This document shows, piece by piece, positions 1 to 11,014 of a DNA stretch of 64,000 nucleotides; within the stretch, counting starts at the first letter, position 1; each line of letters opens with the position of its first letter. The DNA is from Rehmannia glutinosa (lineage: Eukaryota > Streptophyta > Magnoliopsida > Lamiales > Orobanchaceae). Location: assembly GCA_016081115.2 (NCBI GenBank), contig JABTTQ020003456.1, positions 868,001 through 932,000 of the forward strand, read 5' to 3'. The translations under genes were made by a program, and so were the position numbers. The notes below the pieces were generated by a model, which searched no databases, was not told the origin of the DNA, and saw only the letters and a program-made list of their open reading frames with translations.

Positions 1-984
1 CCCAGACTGAAGGAAAGTAAACACGAAAAGAACATGCAGTCTTAAAAAAATAGGGAGGGGACCGGTCAGGGGGCCGGCCGGCCGCACCCACCGGGCGGCC
101 GGTCGACCCTCCTCCGACCGGCCGCACCCCCGCAACCCCTACCCGGATCGCACTATTTTTTTCAAGCGGTCGAAATCTTCAACAGGGCAACCGGGCCGCC
201 TCTATGCTATTTTGTGACAACAAAGTTATCTTTGTTTGAAATGTTTGATGAGAAGATTTACTTTTGATTTTTGTACAATATTTCTACATCTTGTGATCTT
301 CTTTTGTAGACAAAAGTGAAGATAGATGAGCCTATGTTGGGAGCCTATGTTGGTGAAAACTTCCCTATAAATAGAGGATGAATTGAAGACACAATACACA
401 ATACACACAAGCAAAATACACAACAAGAAATCGCAAATTGTTCAAGCTTTCATTTTTACATTCTTGTTGTAATAGCTAAGACTTTCACTTGCACATCTTT
501 GAGGTCTAGGTTTTTTTGATTCTTGATTACATTTGCACTCAATCTTTGTATTGGTTTCATAGAGTTGTAATCTTGAATTTTTGTCCATCATTCAACACAA
601 GACATCCTTGTGAGTATTCTTGTGGTAAGAATACACTTGGGTGATCTAGGTGATAGGTGTTTGAAGAGCTTCAAAGGTGGTGAAGGAAGATTGTGGTAAT
701 CTCTCGAAAGTGTTGTAAGAGGATTGTGGTGATCCTCGAGGTGTTGTATTAATTGTGGTAATTAATAAAAAAATTCCTTTTTGAAATCCATCCCGAGAGA
801 TCTTGGGGTGGTAGTAGATTAGGCCTTAGGTGGGTTGAACTACTATAAATCATCGAGTGTTGGTTAATTTCGCATTTACATTCTTGTCATTTACTTGTTC
901 ATTTGAAAAAGAGGGTGATTTATGAAAAATCGGCATAATCTATTCACCCCTCTGACAGATTATCGTGATCCACTTGGACTAACA
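1..984 (+). mobile_element. Right-hand part of a Ty1/copia LTR (left end outside window)
   Basis: The sequence ends with CCACTTGGACTAACA at 970-984, the same end as the LTRs of the copia element at 25107-33566 and the solo LTR at 49021-50380 when those are read on the minus strand. From about 340 to 700 it follows the solo LTR closely. It contains a GC-rich block (about 61-200) of repeated ACCGGTCG / GGCCGGTCGACC motifs in otherwise AT-rich DNA, then a TATA box. Because the left edge is cut by the window, it cannot be told whether this is a solo LTR or the 3' LTR of a full element. Confidence 0.85.
365..374 (+). promoter_or_regulatory. LTR TATA box
   Basis: CTATAAATAG lies in the LTR where U3 should meet R. 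The same TATA region with the same flanks (CCTATAAATAGAGG) is found on the minus strand in the solo LTR at about 49634-49647 and in both LTRs of the copia element at about 25709 and 32898. Conservation in all four copies supports a core promoter of the retrotransposon. Confidence 0.55.
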
Positions 985-1809
985 AGATGATCACTCATAA
1001 CGCATGCCATAAAGTTAGTGAAAACAACATTTAGAAAACACTACTCAATGAACCCCCACTAGAACTCCAACTCTCACAAAGTGACAACCAGGAAAGGTTC
1101 TAAGTCTCACCACACACCCATTGTATTTCATCGGATAAAATGCTAGGGTTTTTGGGGGGTTAGAAAGAGAAGGGTATGACAGGTGTGTTATTACATGGGT
1201 CTTAGGCGGTGGTGACACTCTAAGACGATAAAAAAAAAGAAAAATCAACTTTATTGAGTACTATTTTTAATAAATTTTATACACATTCTAACTAAAAAAA
1301 AAAAAGACAAGACATACATTTGAAAATGTCTACCACTAATTACAAAACACAACATTAATAATAATAAATACAACAAAATATAATTTCCAAAATGCATCTC
1401 AATTCTCATTTTTTTTCTCTCAAGTACCAACTACCAATATCTCAAAAGGACATTCAAATACATTTTTATCCTTCACACGTTCTCTAATCACACTACAAAA
1501 ATATATTTCCTCGAGATAATCGAAAATAACACCAAACAAATCAGGAAACAATAAATTTTTAGTCAATGGATGCCAACCCAAACCTATATCGCACCCAACC
1601 CAAACAATGCACCCTACTATACTCACATCCAAACACTCCCTTTTCGATACAAATAAAGAACGGAGAAAAATAGCATCTATATAGCGGCACAACTCTTCTT
1701 CCCCTTTACTGCGTATACTAATTACTGTACGTACATATCACACTCTTCGTACTCTCCGCCACCCTCTCTTCTCAAATTTTCAGATCTATTTTCTTTGATC
1801 CCATCAAAA
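985..1809. other. Intergenic; promoter and leader region of the acyl carrier protein gene
   Basis: No gene or clear repeat is seen. The last 100 bases are pyrimidine-rich (CTCTCCGCCACCCTCTC near 1753), as is common in plant leaders, and run directly into the start codon at 1810. No TATA box could be assigned with confidence. Confidence 0.4.
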
Positions 1810-4800
1810 ATGGCTTCTTTTACTGCTTCCCATGTTTCGTTCTCCGCTGTTCCTTGCTCATTCAAGCAAAACCAGGTAACATTCTTTGCGATCTCCAGGT
1901 TTTCAGCTTATTCGATATGTTTAATCTGCTCTTTCTTTGTCGGGGATCGGGTATTTTATCTGAGTTGTTTTGATTTGTTTTTATGGATGTACATTTTGTT
2001 TAGTTTGTTGTGATCTATGATCTTTAGTCATGAGGAATCTTTTTCTGCCCCAATTTTTTTCCAGGTCTTAAGTTATTTTAAAGCATATAATGGGGTTGTA
2101 TAGCTTTCTGATGTCTGACCGTTGGTCGTGAATTTATTTTTATTTATTGGTTTCTCATAAAGAAACTATCTTTTTCAAATTCATCTGTTGTTTAGTCCTT
2201 TTAATTATAAATATATGAACCGTTTATTTTTTATTAATTGTTGATTCGTCGATTAAAATCTAATTGGGTCATAGGCTTCTTGGGTCTTCATGATCTGGTG
2301 TTGACTCCTAGTTTTTCGTGATCTACAGATTACTGTGAATATAATACTCAGTTTATTGTTATGATCTGAAGCTTTTAGCCATAAGTTTGACTTTACCTAA
2401 TTGATTTCTTAAGAAACCCAAACCTTTAAATTAGACAATAATCTTTAAGGTGAGATTAAGTAGACAATAATCTTTTCACTTACAAAGTTCAGTTCTGTGT
2501 AAACTGTAAACATAAGCACTTTTTAATTTTTGGGCCCATTCATGCATATTTTTCGAGTAGTATAAGCTCCTGAATTAAGTTCGTTATGTAGATGTCTCTA
2601 CATGCTTCATAAAAGTATGCACTATTAATCTTTTTGAGTTGTGTTATATATATTTTGATTTATCTTATCTTTAAAATGATGCAATAGTTTTGGTTCTTTT
2701 ATGAGTTTGCAGTTCTGTTAAACTTTTCAGAATGTTCTGCCACTCTGGTTTCTAAACACAATGCAAATAAAATGTTAAAAGAATTAAACTCAGAAAGATT
2801 TTAAAGTATATAATTTTGAAAATTTTATTTCCATTGATTTTGTTGTTTGTGGATTATTACGAGATCATGGTCTCATTAATGTTTGAGTATTGCATTTTGG
2901 CAGGTTTCAAATTCAAGGATTGCTTCACTTTCATTCACTGGAAAGGGCTTCTCATCTCGTAAATTGCCAGCGCTTCGTTTCCGAGTTGCCTGTGCAGTAC
3001 GTTTCATTACAGCCACCATCTATTGTTCATCATTGTTTTAAATTAAAGAGTTTCTGTTTTTTACTTATTAGCTGCCTTCAGTGAAGCTTCCAGTTGTTCA
3101 GAGTTGCTTTCTTTGCAAAATTTTTGCTTTCTTTATACTGGATGATATTACTGAAAACTCCGGATGGTTTTCTTGAGCAGGCTAAACCAGAGACTGTAAA
3201 CAAAGTAATTAAAATTGTGAAAAAGCAACTAGCTCTCCCGAGGATCGTGATGTTAGTGGAGAGTCGACATTTGCGACACTTGGTGCTGATTCTCTTGACA
3301 CGGTAATTATTTCTCTGTTATAACTAATGCTGTCACATATTGTATTTGTGCACTGCTCATATTGTTATGTGATTTCCATTCCCTCTTAAATAAGCAGTTT
3401 GATAAAAAATGAAACCACTTATAATTGAATGTAAAATTATTATGTGTTTTGGTAATATTAAGCACTGCATTTCAATCACAACATGTTACATGCTCAGTTA
3501 GGCGGTAAAAGTAAGGCACAATTCAAAAAAAAATTGATGGAATAGGCGTTTTTTGGGGGAGGGGAGTCGGTTATATTGCTCGTTGGCGCACTAGGTGTTG
3601 CGCCTTGCGCCAACAATTTTTTTTTTTTTAATTTCCACTGGATGACGCACACCATACCTGCTTCAGCCCTTTTTAAGTAAAAAAAAATAAGATTAAAAAA
3701 GGCCAGGCGCAATAGGCTGGTGCGCCTGGCATGGAAAACACGACCAAAAGTAGTCTGACGTGTTGACTGCCTGTCTGATGGGTGCGGCAGCAATTCAAAA
3801 CTTAAAAAAAAAAAACCTCCCCATCTATAAATACCTCCCTCATCCCCCAGCAAACAAACACACACCACACTGGGGGATGAGGTGTGGGAAGAAAGAGCCA
3901 CGTGTGTGTGTTGATGTTTGCTTGGGGGAGGGGCTGAGAGTGATAGAATGTTTGCTGGGGTGGGGGCCTGAGAGTGAGAGACTGTTTGTTGTGGTGGGGG
4001 GGGCTGAGAGTGAGAGAAAAGAATCGTATGTGTGTTTGTGTGCTTTGGGGGCGGTGGGGAAGGTGGGTATTTATAGATGGGGAGGTGGGTTTTTTTTTAA
4101 AAAAAATTGAATTGCTGCGCACACCTCTGTCTGTCTGATGGCAGTCTAACGTGTTGGCGGTGTTTTCCGTGTCGGTGGGTATTTATAGTTGGGGAGGGTT
4201 TTTCTTTTAAAAGAAAATTGAATTGCTGGCGCACACCATAGGTGTGCCAGCCTCAGTTGTCTGATGGCAGTCTGACGTGTTGGCGGTGTTTTCCGTGTTA
4301 GGCGCACTAGCCTATTGCGTCTGGCCTTTTTCTATTTTTATTTTCTATTTAAAAAGGGCTGGCGCAAGTATGGTGTGCGCCAGCCAGTGGAAATTAAAAA
4401 AAAATTAATGTTGGCGCACTTGTGGTGTGGGCCAACCATTGCTAGGCGCAACATCCTAGTGTGCCAACGATCAGTATAACCGAATCCCCCCTAATCACCT
4501 ATTCCATCAATTTTCTTTTGAATTTTGCCCTACTTAGGCAATTTTACCAAGTTAGACACGAGTCACTTCATTTCAGTTATTGGATGATGTAAACTGTTTT
4601 TTAAATATTTTCTTCATTCTAATATCATTCTTAATAGTGTTATACTAATTATTTATATGATTATGCGTTTTGGGCCTATTTAGCTGGCATGACTCCTCTT
4701 TTTCATCAACTTTTATCTTTTTATATGATGTGCAAGCTCTTCCTCATAATTAAAGAAAAGAAAGCTGTTAGTCGTTACACTATGTATTAGTTATTTCAAT

Positions 4801-5509
4801 GACATTGTTTAAGTGCTTACTTTTGCAATGTTAGTTACTGTTATAAATACAATATACTTTTTATGTTTATTATTTGACATATTTTAATCTTATATATCTA
4901 TTTATTTAGTTTATTATACATATTGCATGTAAAATAATAATTTTAACAGTGTTGATATGCATGCATTTAGCATTCTTAAAATTGTCGATTTTTCTTTTGT
5001 AATTACATGTGGAATGATTTTGACAGCTTGGGGCATGATGATCAGAAATATTTTTGATTTCAAAACCTTGAGTAAATTTCATTGACACGTTAAAAATTTT
5101 GAATGCTAAGATATCTGATGATTTATGTAAAGCTGATTGGCGCGCTTATTTGGTTTGGTTATCTGACTATATATGCAAAGCTGGGTTGCTAGAGGGAAAA
5201 ACATTCGTATAAAATTGAAAGCATAGAATCAATATAAACTGTTGATTTGGGCTTTTGCTAAATCAGAATACTAATCACAATCGTTTCCAAATGATTCTTT
5301 TTAATGGTCTTTTTTTACACTTGAATCATGAAATATTTTCTAAATGATTTTTTCCCTATAAGACTGAGTGAAACTTTTCTCTGTTACTAGGTGGAGATTG
5401 TGATGGGACTTGAGGAGGAGTTCGAATCTCTGTGGAGGAAGAAAGCGCCCAGAGCATCGCCACTGTTCAAGACGCAGCTGATCTCATTGAGAAGCTCTTG
5501 GAGAAGTGA
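1810..5509 (+). CDS. Plastid acyl carrier protein (ACP), four exons, two one-base lesions
   Basis: ACP carries the growing acyl chain on a 4'-phosphopantetheine arm in plastid type II fatty acid synthesis. Coding exons are 1810-1875, 2904-2996, 3181-3302 and 5391-5509, all with GT/AG borders. Exons 1-2 encode a Ser/Thr/Phe-rich, basic, acid-poor transit peptide ending near RFRVACA. The mature part has the GADSLDTVE motif whose Ser binds the arm, then EIVMGLEEEF and IATVQDAADLIEKLLEK. The frame breaks twice by exactly one missing base: in exon 3 at about 3239-3241 (CTCCCGAGGAT) and in exon 4 at about 5431-5434 (TTCGAATC). With one base allowed at each place the product is 133 aa, the usual size. 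A sequencing error or a recent pseudogene would both fit; all splice sites and conserved residues are kept. Intron 3 (2.1 kb) holds a fold-back element. Confidence 0.88.
3498..4550. mobile_element. Fold-back element in intron 3 of the ACP gene
   Basis: The two ends are long imperfect inverted copies. AATTGATGGAATAGG, CGGTTATA, GTTGGC and TAGG..TTGCGCC at 3530-3610 recur in the same order on the opposite strand at 4435-4520. Inner stretches pair as well: CCCATCTATAAATACCTCC near 3822 with its reverse near 4065, and GGCGCAATAGG near 3706 with its partner near 4310. The whole kilobase could form one long hairpin with a GT-rich middle. No transposase is encoded. End positions are good to about 10 bases and no clear target duplication was found. 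Confidence 0.7.
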
Positions 5510-5968
5510 TAAAATTAAGCAAAAATTTTAGCGCCACAGGTTTGCTAGGAAAGTTCTGTTAGCAACGTATCGTCTATTTGCGTGTTATGGATGGACCTTG
5601 GTATTCTCGTAAAATACCTTACCCAGTTGTTCACCGTGCTGGTTTTTGTTTCCGTTTGAAGAAACTAGCTTGTTTTGTTTGTATTTCCTGTCTGGATTCA
5701 TCAATTTATATCTAAATTAAAATTTTCTTTTTATTTTCCATTTTTTTTTATGTTTTTAACATCTGTTCTACTGGAGTGATTGATTTGTCCTGGCCAAGGC
5801 AATTAGAATGCACCATCCCTTCTGGATCTTTACTCCAGAAACCTTATAGTGTTTGACTCTGAGGATTGATGGATATCCTAGCAATTTAAAGAATGTCAAA
5901 TACTAAATGCAAAAAAAAAAAAAAAAAAAAAAATTTTAACAGAATGGTTGTACTGTCATCACCCGATT
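5510..5968. other. 3' region of the ACP gene
   Basis: Downstream of the ACP stop the DNA is T-rich, as expected for a plant 3' UTR, up to about 5760. A run of about 22 A at 5911-5932 is a simple repeat. Nothing else is recognised. Confidence 0.35.
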
Positions 5969-6088
5969 TAGAGTGTGCAAAAATTTCTACTTTTAGAGGA
6001 AGTGATTTATCGTCACGGAAGCTAAAATTCGTTTCTTTCCACCTAAAAGTCGAGAATCATTTTTTTTAGTGTTTGCAAACACTCTCTA
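5969..6088. mobile_element. Short MITE, GTGTTTGCAAACAC family
   Basis: The ends read AGAGTGTGCAAA on the left and TTTGCAAACACTCT on the right, in opposite orientation. Inside are GAAGTGATTTA and GAGAATCATTTTTTTTAGTG. The same terminal and subterminal words occur in the larger copy at 39507-40078 and in the copy inside the peroxidase gene at about 60293-60560. It is a short non-autonomous member of that family. Confidence 0.5.
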
Positions 6089-6714
6089 ATAGAGATGGGA
6101 TAATGGATTATTTGATCGTTTTGTATTTTTCTGGTGAACAGCGGCTGGGTATTGCGGCTGATAGATACACATCATGAATCTGAAAATGTGCATTAGTTAT
6201 TAGCAAAGAAAGAAAATACTTGTTTCAAGTAGCACAAGGTCATAGATTTGTATGAAAGAAGTGAACCGATCATTTTGATTTGGTGCATCATACTTAACAA
6301 GCTTCCTTCATATATTTGTACTTGTTCAATGACATTTCCATCATCTATTTAATTTGATTTCAATTTAGTCACTATTGGGAGATTGTTATGATAGAACATA
6401 AATAGATAATGAGAACAGAGAATATATGCAGAACAAAAAATATATTTGGATATTTTGTAGAAAACAATGATTTGGTGTAATCTCGACAAATTGTATCGAA
6501 ATTGTCTTGTTTTATTGTGATATATGTTCAAGTTTTAACACAACCCCTCTCAACTTCGGGGGATTCGTGTGACGTGTTATGTTATACTTGGTGTACATGT
6601 ATTTGATGTAATATTTATCATTCAAGTGTCTTATCTTTTAGGAAATTAGATATTTGACCTTTATTCACACACCAAACGTAATTACACCTTATATAACATG
6701 AATATTACGGGCAT
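6089..6714. other. Intergenic, nothing recognised
   Basis: AT-rich sequence with no convincing reading frame, RNA gene or terminal repeat. Confidence 0.3.
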
Positions 6715-6892
6715 GGATCCTCTCCATTTAGGGGGTGTAAATTTCTTGTGCATTTGGAGAGAGAAAGACACATGTATCTATACATACACCTATACATACA
6801 CATACATATATATAAGCGTATGTATAGATGTACATGTGTCTTTCTCTCTCCAAATGCACAAGAAATTTACACCCTCTAAATGGAGAGATCCA
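6715..6892. repeat. Near-perfect hairpin (MITE-like inverted repeat)
   Basis: The left arm from GGATCCTCTCCATTTAG runs through GTGTAAATTTCTTGTGCATT, TGGAGAGAGAAAGACACATG and a (TACA)n-rich stretch. The right arm repeats these words in reverse complement (ACATGTGTCTTTCTCTCTCC, then GTGCACAAGAAATTTACAC) and ends at GAGATCC. Apart from one or two differences the outer 70 or so bases of each arm pair exactly, with a short TATATATA loop. It could be a MITE or could yield small RNAs. Confidence 0.75.
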
Positions 6893-6955
6893 TTTCGAAT
6901 ATTACCTTGCGTAACTAGTGCAAAGACAAGTGAAGACAAGAAAACACCTAGTGGT

Positions 6956-7363
6956 AAGCAGGTGGGCTAACCATTTCGCCACCACAAATAGCGGATTGTG
7001 GGATGGAGGTCGGGGGTTCAAATCCTCGCTCCATCAAATTGTTTGTGGGGTGGGTCGAGGTTCATATCCTTACTCCATCAAATTGCTCCTGGGGCATATG
7101 CGAGCCGATGAAGATTTGGTGGGAACTCATCTTGAATAAAGCATCCGTGTGGGTTCGATTCGGGAGAGATCGTTATTAGTAGATTGGGGATCGAATATAA
7201 TTGTTCTCTTTACCCAGGAGGATCACGGTTGTACGTCAGCCAGACGTCGCCGTTGATCGGTCGGTCATGCGTGCACATCCCGCGGTTTACCTTGGCGGCG
7301 GCAATGAGGAGCCGGATTTGTTGTCCGTAGTCAAAATAGATGGCGTGGAAGGCTGAGTTATCG

Positions 7364-7400
<37 letters not shown>
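6956..7400 (+). mobile_element. tRNA-derived SINE with poly(A) tail and 15-bp target duplication
   Basis: The element is flanked by perfect direct repeats AAAACACCTAGTGGT at 6941-6955 and 7401-7415. Its head resembles a tRNA gene: an A-box-like GTGGGCTAACC near 6962 and a B box GGTTCAAATCC at 7016-7026. The tail is about 38 A from 7363. A second, weaker copy of the B-box region (GAGGTTCATATCC at about 7058, followed by the same TCCATCAAATTG) suggests an internal partial duplication. At 445 bp including the tail it is long for a plant SINE. RNA polymerase III transcription and LINE-driven retroposition are inferred from the family. Confidence 0.88.
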
Positions 7401-7405
<5 letters not shown>

Positions 7406-7415
7406 ACCTAGTGGT

Positions 7416-7867
7416 GCATATACAGTCATCTGATACAATCATGTGCACTATTTTTATAACCCTTCAATGTTCAAATTTTCATGTGCCACTTTAATATTAA
7501 CAATAGCATCCAGCTAGTATTACCAAAAGTCACGACAAATATACTTACCTGGAAAGTACAACACCCTTTTATTTCTTCCTTCTGCTTTAAACTTTATCAA
7601 CTAAAACTTTCAAAACCAAAAAAAAAAATTGAACTTTAATTTCTTCAGAAAAATTATGTAAAGAGTTTCATCATTACTTGTTTGTGCTTCGTGTGGAAAC
7701 TAAAGCAAATTAAATACAATCAATGTCAGTCAAGAAATTCAACTTAAAGTAGAAAAAATAAGACTATGACAAACATCATATTATTACATATATACTTTAA
7801 AAACACATCAAATGATCAAAAGTTGGAAAAAAAGCAATAGGAAAAAAGGTATCACAAAAACAATGTA
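7416..7867. other. Intergenic; 3' side of the AGP gene
   Basis: AT-rich DNA with no gene seen. It includes the 3' UTR of the minus-strand arabinogalactan gene that ends at 7868. Confidence 0.3.
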
Positions 7868-8233
7868 TCATATCATGAACAACATCACCAAGCAACTAAA
7901 AAAAACTTCAACTTTAAGCCCTGATCTAGCAGAGGATTCTTGCAACAGGGCACCGGTCGGTGCAACCGCGGTATCCGGGTCGATAGAGGCCGTCGTGTCG
8001 GGATTCGGTGGGCTACGGCTGGACGGGATCGTCGGCATGGCGGACCGGGCCGGAGTGTGGGCCGTGCCGCCGGGCGAAGGCAAAAGAGGAGCAATTTCTG
8101 GTGACAATTCAGTGTATGGAGTGTTTGGCAGCAAAGCTGGTGCTGCTGAAATAGTTATCTGATGAGAAGGGATTGGTAGTGATATGAAGATTATTATGAG
8201 AGTGGCTGATAAAAGGGAGTGGAAATAAGCCAT
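7868..8233 (-). CDS. Classical arabinogalactan protein, AGP26-like
   Basis: This single-exon gene encodes 121 aa. It starts with a signal peptide (MAYFHSLLSATLIIIFISLP), so the protein enters the secretory route. The middle is rich in Pro, Ala, Ser and Thr with spaced AP, SP and TP pairs (about residues 28-100), the sites where prolines are hydroxylated and carry arabinogalactan. The last residues, KVEVFFSCLVMLFMI, are a hydrophobic tail as found in GPI-anchored AGPs. The conserved block ISAAPALLP, then LSPEIAPLLPSPG and PTIPSS, matches the AGP25/26/27 group as I remember it. It would act at the plasma membrane or wall; its exact role is unknown. Proline codons are GC-rich, so this stretch stands out from the AT-rich surroundings. 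The two overlapping reading frames in the region are side effects of that composition. Confidence 0.85.
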   Translation of the reverse strand: MAYFHSLLSATLIIIFISLPIPSHQITISAAPALLPNTPYTELSPEIAPLLPSPGGTAHTPARSAMPTIPSSRSPPNPDTTASIDPDTAVAPTGALLQESSARSGLKVEVFFSCLVMLFMI

Positions 8234-10003
8234 TCTCTATTAATGATTGTGAAGTGGGATGGATTAGTGGGGATAGTGATGAAATGTATGATTGAGGAGA
8301 GGGAAATTAAAAGGGGTTTTAGAAATCAATATGGGGTAAAGTGCACAAAAGGGTTTTTGTGATTATTGAGAGTGATGATGAGAATATAATGGGATGGCAA
8401 ATATTGTGGTGGTCATGTGGGGAATAGAGACAAAGGTTGTTTGCCAGTGGAACACTCATTGTTTATATGGTATACTACAGTTTTTGAATTTCTTAATTGG
8501 GGTATGATTGATTTCTTCTAGTTGGGGTTGAAAATTACATTAAATTATTCTATACTTGATTTGAATTTGATCGTTAGGAGATTATCTCAGCTTGATTTGC
8601 CAATATAATGAACCAAACAATGAACACATTTTCTCATTCGATAACTTGTTAAACTCGACTAATTAGGTTCAATTTGTAAAAAGAGTCTTAACATTTTACC
8701 CTAGTTCATCTAAAGGAACTTGCTGACGTCATGACAAAAATGACTTGAAAATCCAAAAATAATAAGGTTTGAGCCCAAACCTCAGGGATACTTTTGTAAA
8801 AAATCTAAAATAATTACATATGTATAAAAATATTAAGTTACTCGTGCTCAGTGGGGTTAATAATCAAACCAAATTTAAAGACAATTTAGAAGATGTATTA
8901 CTATTACCTCCATTATCAATATGACATAGATTTTCTTCATAAGACACAGAGATTCCTCAGTTGTAAAGAATGCTCCTTTTGACACTTTTAGTTCACTTTC
9001 TACTCTGGTGTGCTGTTTGGTCAAAATTACATAAAGGGTTTGCAACTACTCCATGAATAATGAGAAGAGGAATTAATGCAAACTGCTTTGTTTATAAATT
9101 ATAATTAATGATACATTTTTTTTCTTGAGAATGATACAAATTTCTAATTGACCCAAATGTTTAATTTATCTCAAGGCCTAAGACACGGTGAATTATTGAC
9201 TCATGTGGTGCATAGTTAATGCTGGCAATGCTAATAATGAAAATTCAAACAAATTCATCAGAGAAAATGATAATCCAATTCCAGGTTAAAAACATATTAC
9301 CTAGCTTTAAACATTTTACTTTATTTTTTAAATTATCTCTTTCTATTTGTCTTTTCCTTATTAAAATTCAAGTATAACTCATTAATCTAATCTTTGTCCA
9401 ATAATTTAATGATAATATTTGATATAATGATTTTAAAGAATCGCATGTCTTCTTACACATGATTAGTAATTGAATTGTTAGCTAAGAGGTTTTCTTAATC
9501 AAATGTATAATTATTAATTTTTTTTTGAGGAAAAATGTATTATTATTAAAATGCTACGAAGATGTAAGGATTATTATGTTTCTATTGCAAATCAACTGGA
9601 TAGCCTGAAACAAAAACTCCAATTTTAAACTAACCAAACCGTAACACAAACTAGAAACATTGGGGCTGAAAAATAAATAATGACAATTGAAACGGTTTAA
9701 CGCTCGGTGGTCTAAAAAGCGCTAGACGCTAGGCATGCGACAAACTAGGATTAGAGCCTCGGCGAGGTTAGACGGGACCTTACGAAACCTTATCGGAAGA
9801 AAAACGAAGGCGGATAAATGGAGCCTAGTGTCTAGGCGAGGGACGAATCGGGGTTAGAATTTTTATAACGATCTTGTGTTTGCTATTTTTTCTTCGGTTC
9901 GTTCACTTCTAAATAAGTCAATTGCAAAATTTCCCAGTCGCCACTTTGAATCCTTCACTCTATTTCAGCAAATTTTTTATCTAGTGTAAATGAGAATAAA
10001 ACA
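8234..10003. other. Intergenic with one GC-rich repeat patch
   Basis: The first 100 bases are the AGP upstream region. The rest is AT-rich with no gene. A patch at about 9690-9850 is unlike its surroundings, with repeated GCTAGACGCTAGGC / GTCTAGGCGAGG words; similar sequence is common as a dispersed repeat in plant genomes, but I could not assign it to a family. Confidence 0.35.
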
Positions 10004-11007
10004 AGGGTAAATCTCACTTTGCCACTCCCGTATTTTCTTTCAAGATCACTTTACCTTATCAGACTCTTTCAATCAATTGTATCACTTTACCCCTTTATAC
10101 TCCGAACTAGTATCACTTTACCCCTTATAACTTTAGAATATTATTTTATATTCATATACACAAAAATATTACCATTTTATCCTTACCTAATAGTTTAGTA
10201 AAAATAATATCATTTTAAAAGTATTTAATATTAATTAACTTATTTTATAAATTAACTTTATAAATTGATTATTTAATTGGTTAATATTATTTTTTTATTT
10301 GACATTTACTTTCTAATTATTTAACTTTAATATAATTCCTATTCAATTACTATATAATATAATATTTCATATTAGCTAATACCCTATACTTTTAGTTTCT
10401 TATTTATCACAAACTTAAAATTATATAATTTATATAATACATTTTATTAAAGATGCAAGATATTATTAGTAATTTTTAATTATTAATTGAATAATCATAA
10501 TTTAACAAAAAAAACTATGTTTAAGAGAACAAATAGTCATTTTAGTGTTTCATTATTTGATATTAAAATGAGTAATCTTAAATTTAACATATTTGTAGTT
10601 TTGTACTAAATATGGCTATATAATTATCTATTTATACATAACATTTTAAATTATATTATTACAATTCATTAATGATGACTTAATACTAATAATTAAATGA
10701 TTTAATAAAAACTAAATTAAATTTAATAAATAGCAAAGAAAACTTTTAAATATATGTATGAATTTAATACAATTACCTTAATTTAAAAACAACAATAGGG
10801 ACAGTTAAGTCATTTAATAAAGGAAAAGGAGAATAAAATTATATTTTAATAGTATAAGAGGGTAAAGTGTTACAAATCGAGAGTACAATGGGTTAAAGTA
10901 ATGTAATTGAAAATACACGAGAATAAAATGATATTCAATGAGAGTTTTTTTTTTTTTTTGAGTTAATATTCAATGAGAGTATAAAGAGGTAAAGTGAGAT
11001 TTAATCT
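10004..11007. mobile_element. Non-autonomous DNA element with AGGGTAAATCTCACTTT ends
   Basis: The left end reads AGGGTAAATCTCACTTT and the right end, reversed, AGATTAAATCTCACTTT. Direct repeats TAAAACA lie just outside at 9997-10003 and 11008-11014. The 1 kb interior is very AT-rich and encodes nothing. The superfamily is uncertain: the seven-base repeat could be an eroded 8- or 9-base duplication. Confidence 0.65.
10946..10965. repeat. 20-bp T-tract insertion flanked by 15-bp direct repeats
   Basis: ATATTCAATGAGAGT occurs at 10931-10945 and again at 10966-10980. Between them is only a T tract of about 14 followed by GAGTTA. This is the pattern left by target-primed retroposition that copied little more than a poly(A) tail onto the minus strand. 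Confidence 0.6.
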
Positions 11008-11014
11008 TAAAACA

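Noticed and set aside
1420..1692. 90-codon minus-strand frame upstream of the ACP gene
   Set aside because: No domain and no splice context; the composition is that of AT-rich intergenic DNA.
3494..4122. Three overlapping open frames of 106-135 codons on both strands
   Set aside because: They lie inside the fold-back element in the ACP intron and are made of low-complexity Pro, Ser, Gly and His runs caused by GT-rich repeats; no family features.
6962..7030. Possible functional tRNA gene
   Set aside because: The B box is good, but the acceptor stem cannot be closed, and the sequence sits at the head of an element with a poly(A) tail and target duplications, so it is a SINE head.
7210..7407. 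Minus-strand frame starting with a Phe run
   Set aside because: It is the reverse of the SINE body and its poly(A) tail.
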